Source: Comamonas terrigena NBRC 13299
GTDB lineage: Bacteria; Pseudomonadota; Gammaproteobacteria; Burkholderiales; Burkholderiaceae_C
DNA: 64,000 bases
Direction: 5' to 3'
Assembly (NCBI RefSeq): GCF_006740045.1
Contig: NZ_AP019749.1
Coordinates: 4,359,001 to 4,423,000 of the forward strand
Within the stretch, counting starts at the first letter, position 1; every line of letters starts with the position of its first letter. The notes below the pieces were generated by a model. That model saw nothing but the letters and a program-made list of their open reading frames with translations. It had not been told where the DNA came from and ran no database searches. Positions 51,295 to 60,698 of this stretch are shown here, one piece after another. A program made the position numbers and the translations under genes.

Positions 51295-51948
51295 TCAGGC
51301 CTTGCGGCTCTGGTTGGCCAGGTAATCCACCACATTCAGCACGTTCTGCATGCTGCCGGCGCGGGGGCCGTCGGTGTAGAACTTGCCGGCCACGCCCATG
51401 GAAGGCACGCCCTCCACATCGTATTCCTGCTGCAGCGCCGAAGCCTTGCGCACCTGATTGGCCACGGTGAAGGAGTTGTAGATCTCCTTGAACTTGGCCA
51501 CGTTCGCGCCCTGCTTGCCCACCCATTCGAAGATGGCGTCATCGGTGGCCAGCTTGTTGCGCTCCACGTGGATGGCGTGGAACACCTTGACGTGCATGGC
51601 ATCGAAGTTGTCCATGGCCTGCAGCGTGAAATACAGCTTTTGCTGGGGCACGAAGCTGGCGTTGAAGGCCACGGGCACACGGCGCACCACCACATGGGCG
51701 GGAGCCTTCTGCTTCCAGGCGGCGAATGCCGGCTCGAAAGCGTTGCAATGCGGACAGCTGTACCAGAAGAACTCGACCACTTCCACCTTGCCGGCAGGTG
51801 CCTCGGTGGTGGCGGGCTTGGACAGTTTCACATAGTCCTTGCCTTCCTTGGGGGCGGCGGCCTGGGCATGGGCGGTCGCGGTGGCGCCCAGGGCCATGGC
51901 AGATGCGACCGAGGTGACGGCCAAGGAAAACTCACGGCGTTTCATCAA
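51295..51948 (-). CDS. dsbA: Thiol:disulfide interchange protein DsbA
   Basis: A 217-residue periplasmic oxidase that introduces disulphide bonds into exported proteins. The signal peptide (about 1-29, cleavage near AHAQA) is followed by a thioredoxin fold with the active site FWYSCPHCNAF (C65-P-H-C68, the strongly oxidising DsbA dipeptide) and the cis-proline region VEGVPSMGVAGKFY. It is the natural oxidant for cysteine pairs seen in several exported proteins of this window. It follows the SPOR-domain gene by 66 bp. Confidence 0.95.
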   Translation of the reverse strand: MMKRREFSLAVTSVASAMALGATATAHAQAAAPKEGKDYVKLSKPATTEAPAGKVEVVEFFWYSCPHCNAFEPAFAAWKQKAPAHVVVRRVPVAFNASFVPQQKLYFTLQAMDNFDAMHVKVFHAIHVERNKLATDDAIFEWVGKQGANVAKFKEIYNSFTVANQVRKASALQQEYDVEGVPSMGVAGKFYTDGPRAGSMQNVLNVVDYLANQSRKA

Positions 51949-52014
51949 AGCTACTCCTGTTAGGGGATATTCACTGCCCAGTCAGAGCCGGGCCGTGGCA
52001 AAAAGTTCTGCCGG

Positions 52015-52704
52015 TCAGCGCTGCACGCGCACCAGGGCCGAATCCACCCCGGCGCCGTCGAGCTTGCCCTTGAGCTGCTCGGCGTCGTCACGCTTGCCGA
52101 ATGGACCCACCCGCACCCGGAACACGGTGCGGCCGTTCTGCTCGCGCTCGCTCACGCGGGCTTCCCAGCCCAGCATGGCCAGCTTGGCGCGCTGGGCATC
52201 GGCGTCGGCCTGGGTGCGGAAGGCACCCGCCTGCACAAAGTAGTCGAAACCGTCCGAACCCGAAGCGGCGGCGGCCTTGGCCTCCGACTGCTTGAGCTTC
52301 TGGTTGGCCAGGTCCCCCAGCGGGTCCGCCGAGGAGGCCTTGCCGTCAGGTTTCTTGGCGTCCTGCGCCGGCGGAGTGGCCGGCGGGGTGCTGACACCCG
52401 TGGCCGGGCCACTGGTCGGTGGCGTGGTGGGCGTGGCCACCGGCGGCGCGGTGGGCGCCACGGGCTGCTGGGTCACCGGCTGCGTCTGCGTCTGGTTGGC
52501 CGGGTTCTTGCCGTACAGCGGCGAGTTCGGGTCCCAGTTCTTGTTGCGTTCGGCTTCCTTGGCCTCGGTGTCCTTGGGGGTCTTGGTCAGGAAGGGCACC
52601 GGCACCTTGGTCACATAGACCGCCACTGCCAGAGCGGCCCCCAGGCCGATGATGATGCCCAGGATCAGTCCGATCAGGGTTCCGCCACGTTGCTTGGTCT
52701 TCAT
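52015..52704 (-). CDS. SPOR-domain membrane protein
   Basis: A 229-residue inner-membrane protein with one N-terminal helix (GTLIGLILGIIIGLGAALAVAVYV, about residues 9-31, cited for position), a long Pro/Thr/Gln-rich periplasmic linker, and a C-terminal SPOR domain (about 152-227: FDYFVQAGAFRTQADADAQRAKL, VFRVRVGPFGKRDDAEQLKGKL). SPOR domains bind denuded septal peptidoglycan, so a role in division, like FtsN, is likely. The ATG at 52704 lies 18 bp after argS and is co-transcribed with it. Confidence 0.92.
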   Translation of the reverse strand: MKTKQRGGTLIGLILGIIIGLGAALAVAVYVTKVPVPFLTKTPKDTEAKEAERNKNWDPNSPLYGKNPANQTQTQPVTQQPVAPTAPPVATPTTPPTSGPATGVSTPPATPPAQDAKKPDGKASSADPLGDLANQKLKQSEAKAAAASGSDGFDYFVQAGAFRTQADADAQRAKLAMLGWEARVSEREQNGRTVFRVRVGPFGKRDDAEQLKGKLDGAGVDSALVRVQR

Positions 52705-52722
52705 AGTTTTGCGAGTCAATGC

Positions 52723-54432
52723 TTACATACGCTCGGGCGCGGACACGCCCAACACCGCCAGACCATTGTGCAGCACTTGTGCCGTGGCGGCGACCAGGGC
52801 CAGACGCGCCAGCTTGACCGCTTCATCGTCCACCAGGATGCGCTCGGCGTCGTAGTAGCTGTGGTAGCTGGAGGCCAGGTCGCGCAGGTAGAAGGTCACG
52901 TCGTGCGGGGCATTGCCCGCAGCGGCGGCGCTCAGCATCTCGGGGTACTTGGCCAGCAGCAGCATCAGCGCCTGGGCCTGCGGACCTTCCAGCGCGGACA
53001 GGTCCACCTTCTCCAGCGCAGGCACGCCCGCGCCGCCGGCTTCCTGCCAGGCGCGCAGCACGGACTGGATGCGGGCATGGGCGTACTGCACGTAGTACAC
53101 CGGGTTGTCGTTGTTCTGGGCCACGGCCAGATCAACGTCGAAGGTGTATTCGGTGTCGGGCTTGCGCGAGAGCAGGAAGAAGCGCACCGCATCCTTGCTG
53201 GTCCACTCGATCAGATCGCGCAGCGTCACATACGAGCCGGCACGCTTGCTGATCTTCACTTCCTCGCCATTGCGCACCACGCGCACCATGGTGTGCAGCA
53301 CATAGTCGGGGTAGCCCTGGGGAATGCCGACATTGGCCGCCTGCAGGCCGGCGCGCACGCGGGCGATCGTGCCATGGTGGTCGGTGCCCTGGATGTTGAC
53401 GACCTTGCCGTAACCGCGCTTGAACTTCTGGATGTGGTAGGCCACATCCGGCAGGAAGTAGGTGTAGGTCCCGTCGGTCTTGCGCATCACGCGGTCTTTG
53501 TCGTCACCGTAGTCGGTGGACCTGAGCCACAGTGCCCCGTCCTGCTCGTAGGTATGACCGCTTTCGATCAGGCGCTTGACCGTGTCTTCCACATGGCCGT
53601 TCTGGTACAGGCTCGATTCGAGGTAGTACTCGTCGAACTTGAGGTTGAAGGCCTGCAGATCCTTGTCCTGCTCGTTGCGCAGATAGGCCACGGCAAAGTT
53701 GCGGATGTTGTCGTAGTCCTCGACATCGCCGTTGGCGGTGAACTCACGGTCATCGGCCTTGACGGTTTCCTTGTTCAGGAACGCCTGGGCAATGTCGGCA
53801 ATGTAGTCACCGTTGTAGAAATTCTTGGCCAGCGGGTTCTCGCTGTCGGTCGGCCAGCATGCGTCACCGGGCTTGAAGCCCTTGGCGCGCAGCTGGGTGG
53901 ACTTGGTCAGGGTGTCGATCTGCACGCCCGCGTCGTTGTAATAGAACTCGCGGTGCACCTTCCAGCCCTGGGTGGAATACAGATTGCTGATGGCATCGCC
54001 AATCGCCGCCTGGCGGCCATGGCCCACGTGCAGCGGGCCGGTGGGGTTGGCGGAGACGAACTCGACCAGGACGTTCTCGCCACGGTCGGCCTGGAAGCCG
54101 AAGCGGGCCCCCTGCGCCAGCACTTCGCGCACGATCTCCTGCTTGGCAGCAGGCTTGAGGCGGATGTTCAGAAAGCCAGGACCGGCGATCTCGATCGCAT
54201 CCACCCACTGCCGGAACGCGGGCGTGGCTTCCAGCGCGGCCTTGAGCTGTTCGCCCAGTGCGCGGGGATTGGCCTTCAGAGGCTTGGCCAGCTGCATGGC
54301 CGCCGTGCAGGCGAAGTCGCCGTGGGCTGCCACCTTGGGGTTTTCAAATGCGGCGCGGGCGCCGGCGCCGGGCGAAAGTGTTTCGAGCTCGGCAGCCAGG
54401 GCTGCGAGCAAATCCTGTTTGACGGAAAGCAT
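52723..54432 (-). CDS. argS: Arginyl-tRNA synthetase
   Basis: A 569-residue class I aminoacyl-tRNA synthetase (EC 6.1.1.19). The N-terminal Arg-specific domain (about 1-120) is followed by the HIGH-type motif [17 protein letters not shown] (HVGH), [22 protein letters not shown] upstream of it, and the KMSKS-equivalent [10 protein letters not shown]. The C-terminal DALR anticodon-binding domain ends [16 protein letters not shown]...[21 protein letters not shown]. Arg, Gln and Glu enzymes need tRNA for adenylation. The start at 54432 is the conserved [12 protein letters not shown]. Confidence 0.97.
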   Translation of the reverse strand: MLSVKQDLLAALAAELETLSPGAGARAAFENPKVAAHGDFACTAAMQLAKPLKANPRALGEQLKAALEATPAFRQWVDAIEIAGPGFLNIRLKPAAKQEIVREVLAQGARFGFQADRGENVLVEFVSANPTGPLHVGHGRQAAIGDAISNLYSTQGWKVHREFYYNDAGVQIDTLTKSTQLRAKGFKPGDACWPTDSENPLAKNFYNGDYIADIAQAFLNKETVKADDREFTANGDVEDYDNIRNFAVAYLRNEQDKDLQAFNLKFDEYYLESSLYQNGHVEDTVKRLIESGHTYEQDGALWLRSTDYGDDKDRVMRKTDGTYTYFLPDVAYHIQKFKRGYGKVVNIQGTDHHGTIARVRAGLQAANVGIPQGYPDYVLHTMVRVVRNGEEVKISKRAGSYVTLRDLIEWTSKDAVRFFLLSRKPDTEYTFDVDLAVAQNNDNPVYYVQYAHARIQSVLRAWQEAGGAGVPALEKVDLSALEGPQAQALMLLLAKYPEMLSAAAAGNAPHDVTFYLRDLASSYHSYYDAERILVDDEAVKLARLALVAATAQVLHNGLAVLGVSAPERM

Positions 54433-54689
54433 CGGGGGATTTTACGTGGCTGCCCATATCTTGCCGGCGGCCCGTGGCCACACCCTTGAGCCCGTGCTGC
54501 CAGCCAGGGGCCGGGCACAGGGAGCCGGGGCCCACCGAAACGCCCCGAAAAGCGGCATCCGCCCTTGCGCGACATACACAAACAGCTCCTCTTTTTACAT
54601 TTTCACAAAACTTCGCTGACCGCCACGGGGGGCCGCCAGCGTGCCATTCCCCCGCACACCGTGGCGATGCCACTACACCACGCCAAACA

Positions 54690-54708
54690 AATAACAATCA
54701 TTCTCATT
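54690..54708 (+). promoter_or_regulatory. Fur-box-like operator upstream of the FecI-type sigma gene
   Basis: AATAACAATCATTCTCATT (54690-54708) fits the hexamer-repeat Fur consensus GATAATGATAATCATTATC with most A/T positions kept, 20 bp before the sigma start codon, in an AT-rich spot within GC-rich DNA. Iron-replete Fur would repress the whole sigma-antisigma-receptor operon. A promoter is probably overlapped; I could not define one with confidence. Confidence 0.65.
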
Positions 54709-54727
54709 CAAGAATAGAATCGCCGGC

Positions 54728-55279
54728 ATGTCCCCGCCGCATCCGCCGTTCGACCCCATGCAGCAGGCCCAGCAACTGTTCGCGGGGCACCACCCCTGGC
54801 TGCTGTCCCGGCTGAAGGCCCGGCTGCGCAACACGGCCGAGGCGCAGGACGTGGCGTCCGAAACCTTTTTGCGGGTGGTCGCTGCGCCGCAGCCGATGCG
54901 GATCGACGAACCGCGCGCGTTTCTGACCACCATTGCCCAGCGCCTGCTGTTCACCTTGTGGCGGCGGCGCGAGCTGGAGCGCGCCTACCTGGAAGCCCTG
55001 GCCCAGCGCCAGGACGAACTGGCCCCCTCCCCCGAAGAGCGTGCGCTGCTGCTGGAAACCCTGGAAACCATTGCCCAGGCCTTGGAGGGCTTGCCGCTCA
55101 AGGCCCGGCAGACCTTTCTGCTCAGCCAGCTCGACGGACTGACCTACCATGCCATTGCCGAGCAGCTGGGCATTTCGCACAGCACGGTGCGCCGCCACAT
55201 GACCGAAGCATTTCGCCGCATTGCCATCGCCCAGCTACAGCAGCAGGCAGGCGTCCCCCGGGCGTCCCGCCATGGCTAG
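54728..55279 (+). CDS. fecI: FecI-family ECF sigma factor
   Basis: A 183-residue iron-starvation sigma factor. Region 2 (about residues 20-90) contains NTAEAQDVASETFLRV, RAFLTTIAQRLLFTLWRRRELERAYLEAL, and region 4 (about 110-165) has ALEGLPLKARQTFLLSQLDGLTYHAIAEQLGISHSTVRRHM with the helix-turn-helix. Kept inactive by the FecR-like protein encoded next, it would direct transcription of the outer-membrane receptor. It overlaps the fecR start by 8 bases. The symbol is used by family resemblance. Confidence 0.93.
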   Translation: MSPPHPPFDPMQQAQQLFAGHHPWLLSRLKARLRNTAEAQDVASETFLRVVAAPQPMRIDEPRAFLTTIAQRLLFTLWRRRELERAYLEALAQRQDELAPSPEERALLLETLETIAQALEGLPLKARQTFLLSQLDGLTYHAIAEQLGISHSTVRRHMTEAFRRIAIAQLQQQAGVPRASRHG

Positions 55280-56246
55280 CCACGCCAGTACCCCGCTGGA
55301 CAGCGCCACCGAAGCCGCGATCGGCTGGCTGGTGCAGCTGCATTCCGGCGACATGGGCGCACCCGAGCGCGACCGCCTGGCGCAGTGGCTGGATGCGGAC
55401 CCGCAGCACCGCACCGCCTGGGAACAGCTGCAGGTCCCGCTGCAACGGCTGCGCGTACCGCAGCCCGCCGCCGGGCGCCTGCTGAGCGACACCCTGGCCC
55501 GTGCCGAGTCCCGCACCCGCAAACGCCGCCAGGTGCTGCGCGGGGCCCTGGGCCTGGGCGGCGTGGCCGTGGGCGCCACCTGGCTGGCCGACCGCCACCA
55601 GCCCGTGGCGCAATGGAGCGCCGACCTGCGCACCGGCACCGGCGAGCGGCGCGAATTTCTGCTTCCCGATGGCAGCCGCCTCACGCTGGATGCGCGCTCG
55701 GCCGTGGACCTGGACTTCCGTCCCGGCCACCGCCGCGTCCGGCTGCGCCAGGGCGCCCTGCTGGCCGAGGCCACGCCCCAGGCCGACCTCGGCCCCGCCT
55801 TCACCGTGCACACCGTGCATGGCCAGGTCCAGGCCCTGGGCACCCGCTTTACCGTGCGCCTGCAGGACACCTCCAGCCTGGTGGGCATGCTGGAGCACAG
55901 CGTGGAAATCACCACCGCCAGCGGCCAGCAGCGCCAGCTGCACGAAGGGCACAGCGCCTGCTTCAATGCCACGGACATCGAGGATGCCGACACGCTCAGC
56001 CCCGAAGGCACGGCCGCCTGGCGGCACGGCATGCTGCAGGTGCACGACCAGCCGCTGGCCGACGTGGTGCAGGCGCTGCGCGCCTACCGCCCGGGCGTGC
56101 TGCGCATCGCGCCGCGTGCGGCGGCCCTGCAGGTCTATGGCACCTATGCACTGGACGACACCGACCGCGCCCTCACCGCGCTGGCCGAGACCCTGCCCAT
56201 CACCGTGCACCGTGCGCTGGGCGGCTGGCTGGTGACGATCGAGTAA
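55272..56246 (+). CDS. fecR: FecR-like anti-sigma/sigma-regulator
   Basis: A 324-residue inner-membrane protein. The N-terminal cytoplasmic DUF4880 segment (ATEAAIGWLVQLHSGDMGAPERDRLAQWLDADPQHRTAW, about residues 12-50) is followed by a single membrane helix (VLRGALGLGGVAVGATWLA, about 88-106) and the periplasmic FecR domain (GERREFLLPDGSRLTLDARSAVDLDF, TPFAVHT-like AFTVHTVHGQVQALGTRF). It receives the signal from the TonB-dependent receptor and controls the sigma factor. The ATG at 55272 overlaps the end of the sigma gene. Confidence 0.93.
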   Translation: MASHASTPLDSATEAAIGWLVQLHSGDMGAPERDRLAQWLDADPQHRTAWEQLQVPLQRLRVPQPAAGRLLSDTLARAESRTRKRRQVLRGALGLGGVAVGATWLADRHQPVAQWSADLRTGTGERREFLLPDGSRLTLDARSAVDLDFRPGHRRVRLRQGALLAEATPQADLGPAFTVHTVHGQVQALGTRFTVRLQDTSSLVGMLEHSVEITTASGQQRQLHEGHSACFNATDIEDADTLSPEGTAAWRHGMLQVHDQPLADVVQALRAYRPGVLRIAPRAAALQVYGTYALDDTDRALTALAETLPITVHRALGGWLVTIE

Positions 56247-56445
56247 GGCCGCACGGAACAGAAACCAGGCATCCCGCGGGCTCCGGATGGGCTCCCCCGT
56301 CCGCACCCGCGGCACTGCCATGCCCCCCCAACCGGCTTCCCGCACCCTGTCCGTGCAAAAAAATGAACACTTTGCGCGGGCTGTTCGACAAGCCATGGAC
56401 GCCTTCAGGTTCTGTCCTTTGTCCACCTTTGTCGAAAGCCTTTGC

Positions 56446-58911
56446 ATGCTGCACCCCTGCCCCCTGCCGTTGCGCGCCCTGGCCGCCGCGGCCCTGGCCT
56501 GCGCCTTGAGCGCCCACGCCCAGACCGCCACCACTGCGGGCCCCGCCACCGCCACCTCCACCGCCGTCCGCAGCTATGACCTGCCGGCCCAGCCCCTGGG
56601 CAGCGCCCTGGCCCGCATCGCCGCCGACAGCGGCCAGCAGATCAGCCTGGATGCCGAACTGGTGCGCGGACGCACCGCACCGGCCGTGCGCGGCAGCTAC
56701 ACCGCCGAGCAGGCCGTGCGCGCCGCGCTGGCGGGCAGCGGACTGGAGCTGGTGCGCACCGGCTCCGGCAACTGGTCGCTGCGCACGCAGCCCACGCCCG
56801 CCCCACGGGCGGCAGGCGAAGCCCCCAGCCTGGGGGAAGTGCGCGTGAGCGCCGAGGCCACACGCAGCGCCACCACCGACCACACGGGCAGCTACACCGC
56901 CCGCGCCGTCACCATAGGCAAGAGCGAGCAGCCCCTCAAGGACATTCCCCAGTCGGTCAGCGTGGTGACGCGCCAGCTGATGGACGAGCAGAACGCCACC
57001 TCGGTCTACGACGCCCTGGCCAGCACCACCGGCATCACCCTGCTGCAAAGCCCGCAGGGCGGCAAATACATCTATTCGCGCGGTTTTGACATTGCCACCC
57101 TGCAGTACGACGGGGTCAATGTGCAGCGCCTGTACGGCCGCTCCAACAACTACAACGGCAGCACCGCCATCTACGACCGCGCCGAGATCCTGCGCGGTTC
57201 GGCCGGCCTGCTGCAGGGCGGTGGCGACCCCAGCGGCGCCGTCAACCTGTCGCGCAAGCGCCCGCTGAAGGAAGGCGGCGTCAGCGTCACGGCCAAGGCC
57301 GGCTCCTGGGACCGCTATGCCACCCAGATCGATGGCAGCAGCGCGCTGAATGCCGAAGGCACGCTGCGCGGCCGGGCCGTGCTGGACGTGGAAGACGAAC
57401 ACTCCTTCATCGACTTAGTCAACCGCCGCAACACCACCTTGTACGGCACGCTGGAATACGACCTCTCGGCCCAGACCCAGGTCAGCATCGGCGCCAGCTA
57501 CGAAACCTTCAAGGGACGGCCCTTCATCTCGGGCCTGCCGCGCTACAGCGACGGCAGCGACATCCGCCTGCCGCGCTCCACCTACCTGGGTGCCAGCTGG
57601 AACCGCCAGGACAACAGCACCCAGACCATTTACGCCGACCTGTCGCACCAGTTCAACGACCAGTGGCGCGCCAAGGTCTCGGCCATCCACGTGCAGGAAG
57701 ACGTCTACCTCAAGTACGCTTCCTCCCAGCGCACCGTCAACCCCGCCACCGGCCTGGGCGGCACCGTGGCCAACATCACCGATGCCAGCCAGACCGCCTG
57801 GGGCATCGACGCCAACCTGACCGGCGAGTTCGCGGCTTTCGGCCGCCAGCACGAGCTGGTGCTGGGCGCCAGCTACAACCACACCCGGGCAGACACGGAC
57901 TACAGCTCCAAGACCCCGTTCACTCCCATCGATGTGTTTGCGCCCAATCCCTACCGGACCGAACCCACCGATGCCGAGATCCGCTACGCCAACACCGAAA
58001 ACCGCCTGGCCACGTCCCGCCAGCTGGGCGCCTATGGTGCGCTGCGCCTGCAGCTGAGCGACCCGCTCAAGCTGGTGGTAGGCGGCCGTGCGGCCTCCTA
58101 CCGGACCATCTGGGACACCACCGTCACCACGCTGGGCGTCGCCACCCCCTCGTCCACCCTGCAGGACAACAACCGCTTCATGCCGTTTGCGGGCCTGATC
58201 TACGCGGTCAACCCCAGCTGGTCGGCCTACGCCAGCTATGCCGACATCTTCAACCCCCAGTGGTCACTGGATGCGGCAGGCCAGAACCTCAAGCCCATCC
58301 AGGGTGCCACCTATGAAATCGGGTTGAAGGGTGAACTCTTCGGCGGCCGCGCCAACACGTCCTTCGCCCTGTACCGCGTGGACCAGAAAAACCGTGCCAC
58401 CGAAGACCTGGCCTCGGGTGCGAACTGCCGCGACGGCTATTACTGCTACACCGACAGCGGCCGGGTGCGCAGCCAGGGTTTTGACGCCGAAATCAGCGGC
58501 GAGCTGGCACGCGGCTGGAACCTGTTTGCCGGGTATACCTTCAACCGCAACACCTACGAACGCGACATCAACAACCAGGGACAGGACTTCAACACCTACA
58601 CGCCCAAGCACATGCTGCGTGCCTGGACCACCTACCAGCTGCCCGGTGCATGGAGCGCCTTCACCCTCGGCGGCGGTGTGAATGCGCAAAGCGCCTCCTA
58701 CCGCAAGGTGGGCAGCGCGAGCATCCAGGCCCCGGGCCGCGCGGTGTGGAGCAGCTATGTGCGCTACCAGATCAACAAGCAGTGGCAAGCTTCGCTGAAC
58801 TTCAACAACATGTTCGACAAGCGCTACTACACATCGATCGGCAACCTGGTCAACAGCAGCCACTACGGCGATCCCCGCAATGTGATGCTGACCCTGCGCG
58901 GCAATTTCTGA
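56446..58911 (+). CDS. TonB-dependent ferric siderophore receptor with signalling domain
   Basis: An 821-residue outer-membrane transducer. Signal peptide (about 1-26, SAHAQ), then an STN (secretin/TonB N-terminal short) signalling domain (YDLPAQPLGSALARIAADSGQQISLDAELV, about 42-95), a plug (KDIPQSVSVVTRQLMDEQNATSVYDALAS, GFDIATLQYDGV) and a 22-strand barrel ending in a terminal phenylalanine (LTLRGNF). The STN domain marks it as a cell-surface signalling receptor of the FecA/FpvA type; the ligand is probably a hydroxamate or similar siderophore, undetermined. The start is near-certain only within a few codons; I used the ATG at 56446, at the signal peptide. Confidence 0.9.
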   Translation: MLHPCPLPLRALAAAALACALSAHAQTATTAGPATATSTAVRSYDLPAQPLGSALARIAADSGQQISLDAELVRGRTAPAVRGSYTAEQAVRAALAGSGLELVRTGSGNWSLRTQPTPAPRAAGEAPSLGEVRVSAEATRSATTDHTGSYTARAVTIGKSEQPLKDIPQSVSVVTRQLMDEQNATSVYDALASTTGITLLQSPQGGKYIYSRGFDIATLQYDGVNVQRLYGRSNNYNGSTAIYDRAEILRGSAGLLQGGGDPSGAVNLSRKRPLKEGGVSVTAKAGSWDRYATQIDGSSALNAEGTLRGRAVLDVEDEHSFIDLVNRRNTTLYGTLEYDLSAQTQVSIGASYETFKGRPFISGLPRYSDGSDIRLPRSTYLGASWNRQDNSTQTIYADLSHQFNDQWRAKVSAIHVQEDVYLKYASSQRTVNPATGLGGTVANITDASQTAWGIDANLTGEFAAFGRQHELVLGASYNHTRADTDYSSKTPFTPIDVFAPNPYRTEPTDAEIRYANTENRLATSRQLGAYGALRLQLSDPLKLVVGGRAASYRTIWDTTVTTLGVATPSSTLQDNNRFMPFAGLIYAVNPSWSAYASYADIFNPQWSLDAAGQNLKPIQGATYEIGLKGELFGGRANTSFALYRVDQKNRATEDLASGANCRDGYYCYTDSGRVRSQGFDAEISGELARGWNLFAGYTFNRNTYERDINNQGQDFNTYTPKHMLRAWTTYQLPGAWSAFTLGGGVNAQSASYRKVGSASIQAPGRAVWSSYVRYQINKQWQASLNFNNMFDKRYYTSIGNLVNSSHYGDPRNVMLTLRGNF

Positions 58912-58955
58912 CCAGCGCCAGCACGCACCACCTGCACCAGCCCATCCCGGCTGTG

Positions 58956-58982
58956 AAAAGGCCGCTCTAAAGCGGCCTTTTT
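58956..58982. terminator. Bidirectional terminator between receptor and DUF2214 genes
   Basis: AAAAGGCCGCT (58956-58966) pairs with AGCGGCCTTTT (58971-58981) through 11 bp around a CTAA loop, with A and T tracts flanking. It sits between convergent genes and can terminate both. Confidence 0.93.
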
Positions 58983-58998
58983 CAGCAGTGCCGCGCTT

Positions 58999-59445
58999 TC
59001 ACCAGCCGCGCGCCCAGAACACAGCGATGACGGCGATCACCGGAATCAGGTGCGACTGCCACATGATCCAGCGGCGTGTGCGGCGCACGGCATCTTCCGG
59101 CGGCAGGCTGCCCTCGGCCTGCAAGGCCTTGGCCCAGCGGCGGAAGTCGATGGAAGGCTTGATGGACATCAGCGCCGCCAGCACAAACAGCGTCATCTTC
59201 AGGTGGAACAGCGGCTGGCTGACATACCAGCCCATGCCTTTGGCACCCCACAGCACCCGCGCCACGCCGGACAGCAGCAGCACCACGGCGGCAATGCCGT
59301 AGATCAGGTCCAGCCGCGCCAGGCGCCGCACCACGGCGGCATTCATCCATTCGGGACGGCACAGGGCCGCCTCGCTGCTCAGGAACACCACCAGGGTCAG
59401 GATGGCCACGATGTGAATGGCGGCCAGTACAGCTTCCAGGGTCAT
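58999..59445 (-). CDS. DUF2214 family membrane protein
   Basis: A 148-residue protein with four hydrophobic helices (about residues 5-25, 46-64, 82-95 and 129-145). It matches the DUF2214 family, whose function is unknown: LEAVLAAIHIVAILTLVVFLSSE at the N-terminus, RLARLDLIYGIAAVVLLLSGVARVLWG and GWYVSQPLFHLKMTLFVL. The ATG overlaps the lysR stop by four bases, so expression follows the regulator. Confidence 0.85.
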   Translation of the reverse strand: MTLEAVLAAIHIVAILTLVVFLSSEAALCRPEWMNAAVVRRLARLDLIYGIAAVVLLLSGVARVLWGAKGMGWYVSQPLFHLKMTLFVLAALMSIKPSIDFRRWAKALQAEGSLPPEDAVRRTRRWIMWQSHLIPVIAVIAVFWARGW

Positions 59446-60374
59446 GGATTCACTCCCTCGCGCCAGAACTCCGGGCGCTCATAGTGCATTTTGAGGTAAT
59501 CGATCCACAGCCGGACGCGCAGCGGCATGTGTTTGCGTTGAGGAAACACAACGTAAATGCCATTCGGGGGGGCGGCAAACTCCTCCAGCACCGCCACCAG
59601 CCGGCCAGCAGCGATTTCGGTCTCCACCTCCCAGGTGCTGCGCCAGGCCATGCCCCAGCCGCCCAGGCACCAGTCGTGCAGCACCTGGCCGTCGGAGCAA
59701 TCCAGCGGCCCGCCGGGTTTGATGTGCACCACTTCGCTGCCGCCGCTGTCCTGCGGCATGCGAAACGCCCAGCCCCGCGTCTGCGAGGCATCGCTGGACA
59801 GCGTCAGGCAGCGATGCTGCGCCAGCTCGCCCGGGTGGCGCGGCGTGCCGTAGCGCGCCAGATAGGCCGGCGTGGCCACGCACAGGCGCCGGTTGTCGGC
59901 CATGCGCACGCTGACCAGGGAAGAGTCGGGCAGATCGCCCACCCGCACCGCGCAGTCATAGCCTTCCCCGGCCAGGTCCACCACGCGGTCGCTGAGGTTC
60001 AGCGAAATCGTCACCTCGGGATGCAGATCGTGAAAGCGCGGCACCAGCGGCGCCACGTGGCGGCGGCCAAAGCCGGCCGGCGCCGTGACGCGCAAATGCC
60101 CGGTGGCCTTGACGCCACCGGCCGACACGCTGGCCTCGGCGTTGGCCACATCGGACAGCAGGCGCTGGCAATCCTCCAGAAAAGCGCTGCCCTCGTGCGT
60201 GAGGCTGATGCGCCGCGTGGTACGCACCAGCAGCTTCACGCCCAGATGCTCTTCCAGCGCGTCCAGGCGCCGCCCCATGATGGCGGGCGCCACCCCTTCC
60301 GCCTTGGCCGCAGCCGTCAGGCTGCCCTTGGTGGCAACGGAAACAAAGGATTCGAAGGCTTTGAGTTTGTCCAT
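59442..60374 (-). CDS. LysR-family transcriptional regulator
   Basis: A 310-residue regulator. The N-terminal winged helix (MDKLKAFESFVSVATKGSLTAAAKAEGVAPAIMGRRLDALEEHLGVKLLVRTTRR, about residues 1-55) is followed by the LysR substrate-binding domain (about 90-300), with GHLRVTAPAGFGRRHVAPLVPRF and the glycine-rich tail region. It resembles CrgA/AaeR-like regulators. It lies divergent from glcB with 324 bp between, so it may act on glcB, on the DUF2214 gene, or on itself. Confidence 0.92.
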   Translation of the reverse strand: MDKLKAFESFVSVATKGSLTAAAKAEGVAPAIMGRRLDALEEHLGVKLLVRTTRRISLTHEGSAFLEDCQRLLSDVANAEASVSAGGVKATGHLRVTAPAGFGRRHVAPLVPRFHDLHPEVTISLNLSDRVVDLAGEGYDCAVRVGDLPDSSLVSVRMADNRRLCVATPAYLARYGTPRHPGELAQHRCLTLSSDASQTRGWAFRMPQDSGGSEVVHIKPGGPLDCSDGQVLHDWCLGGWGMAWRSTWEVETEIAAGRLVAVLEEFAAPPNGIYVVFPQRKHMPLRVRLWIDYLKMHYERPEFWREGVNP

Positions 60375-60698
60375 ACACCCCGGTGCAGTCACAGTGCCTG
60401 CTGCAAGCCCACAGCGTGACGGCCCCTCCACGCCTTGCCATGGAATCGGCCGCTTGCGCCTGCTGTCCTTGCACGCACAGCGATCAAAACAGATATTGCT
60501 ACAGCGCTGCCACCGTGGCAGAAAGGCCCGTAGCCCCACGCTGGTGCGCAGCATGCGTCACTTTTGCAAAAAAGTCATTGGTTTTGACATATTCGGTCGG
60601 TTTATTAACCGAATTATTTCTAATACAGTGTACCCAGCGCCTATCCTGGTGGGCTGTTTCCGGCCCGCTTTGTTTTGTTTTCTGCCCACGAGGTTTCC
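60375..60698. other. Intergenic region between lysR and glcB
   Basis: About 324 bases holding the divergent promoters. The last 130 bases are AT-rich. TTGACA lies at 60584-60589, but no -10 at the right spacing is obvious. An inverted repeat occurs at 60597-60612 and TAATAC at 60621-60626. No open reading frame or stable RNA structure of note is visible in the lysR-proximal half. Confidence 0.5.
60597..60612. promoter_or_regulatory. Palindromic operator candidate upstream of glcB
   Basis: TCGGTT (60597-60602) and AACCGA (60607-60612) flank TATT in a 16-bp inverted repeat, 87-102 bp before the glcB start, within the AT-rich promoter area. The LysR regulator next door usually binds T-N11-A boxes, which this only partly resembles; a GntR or other regulator of glyoxylate metabolism may be the binder. 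Confidence 0.5.
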
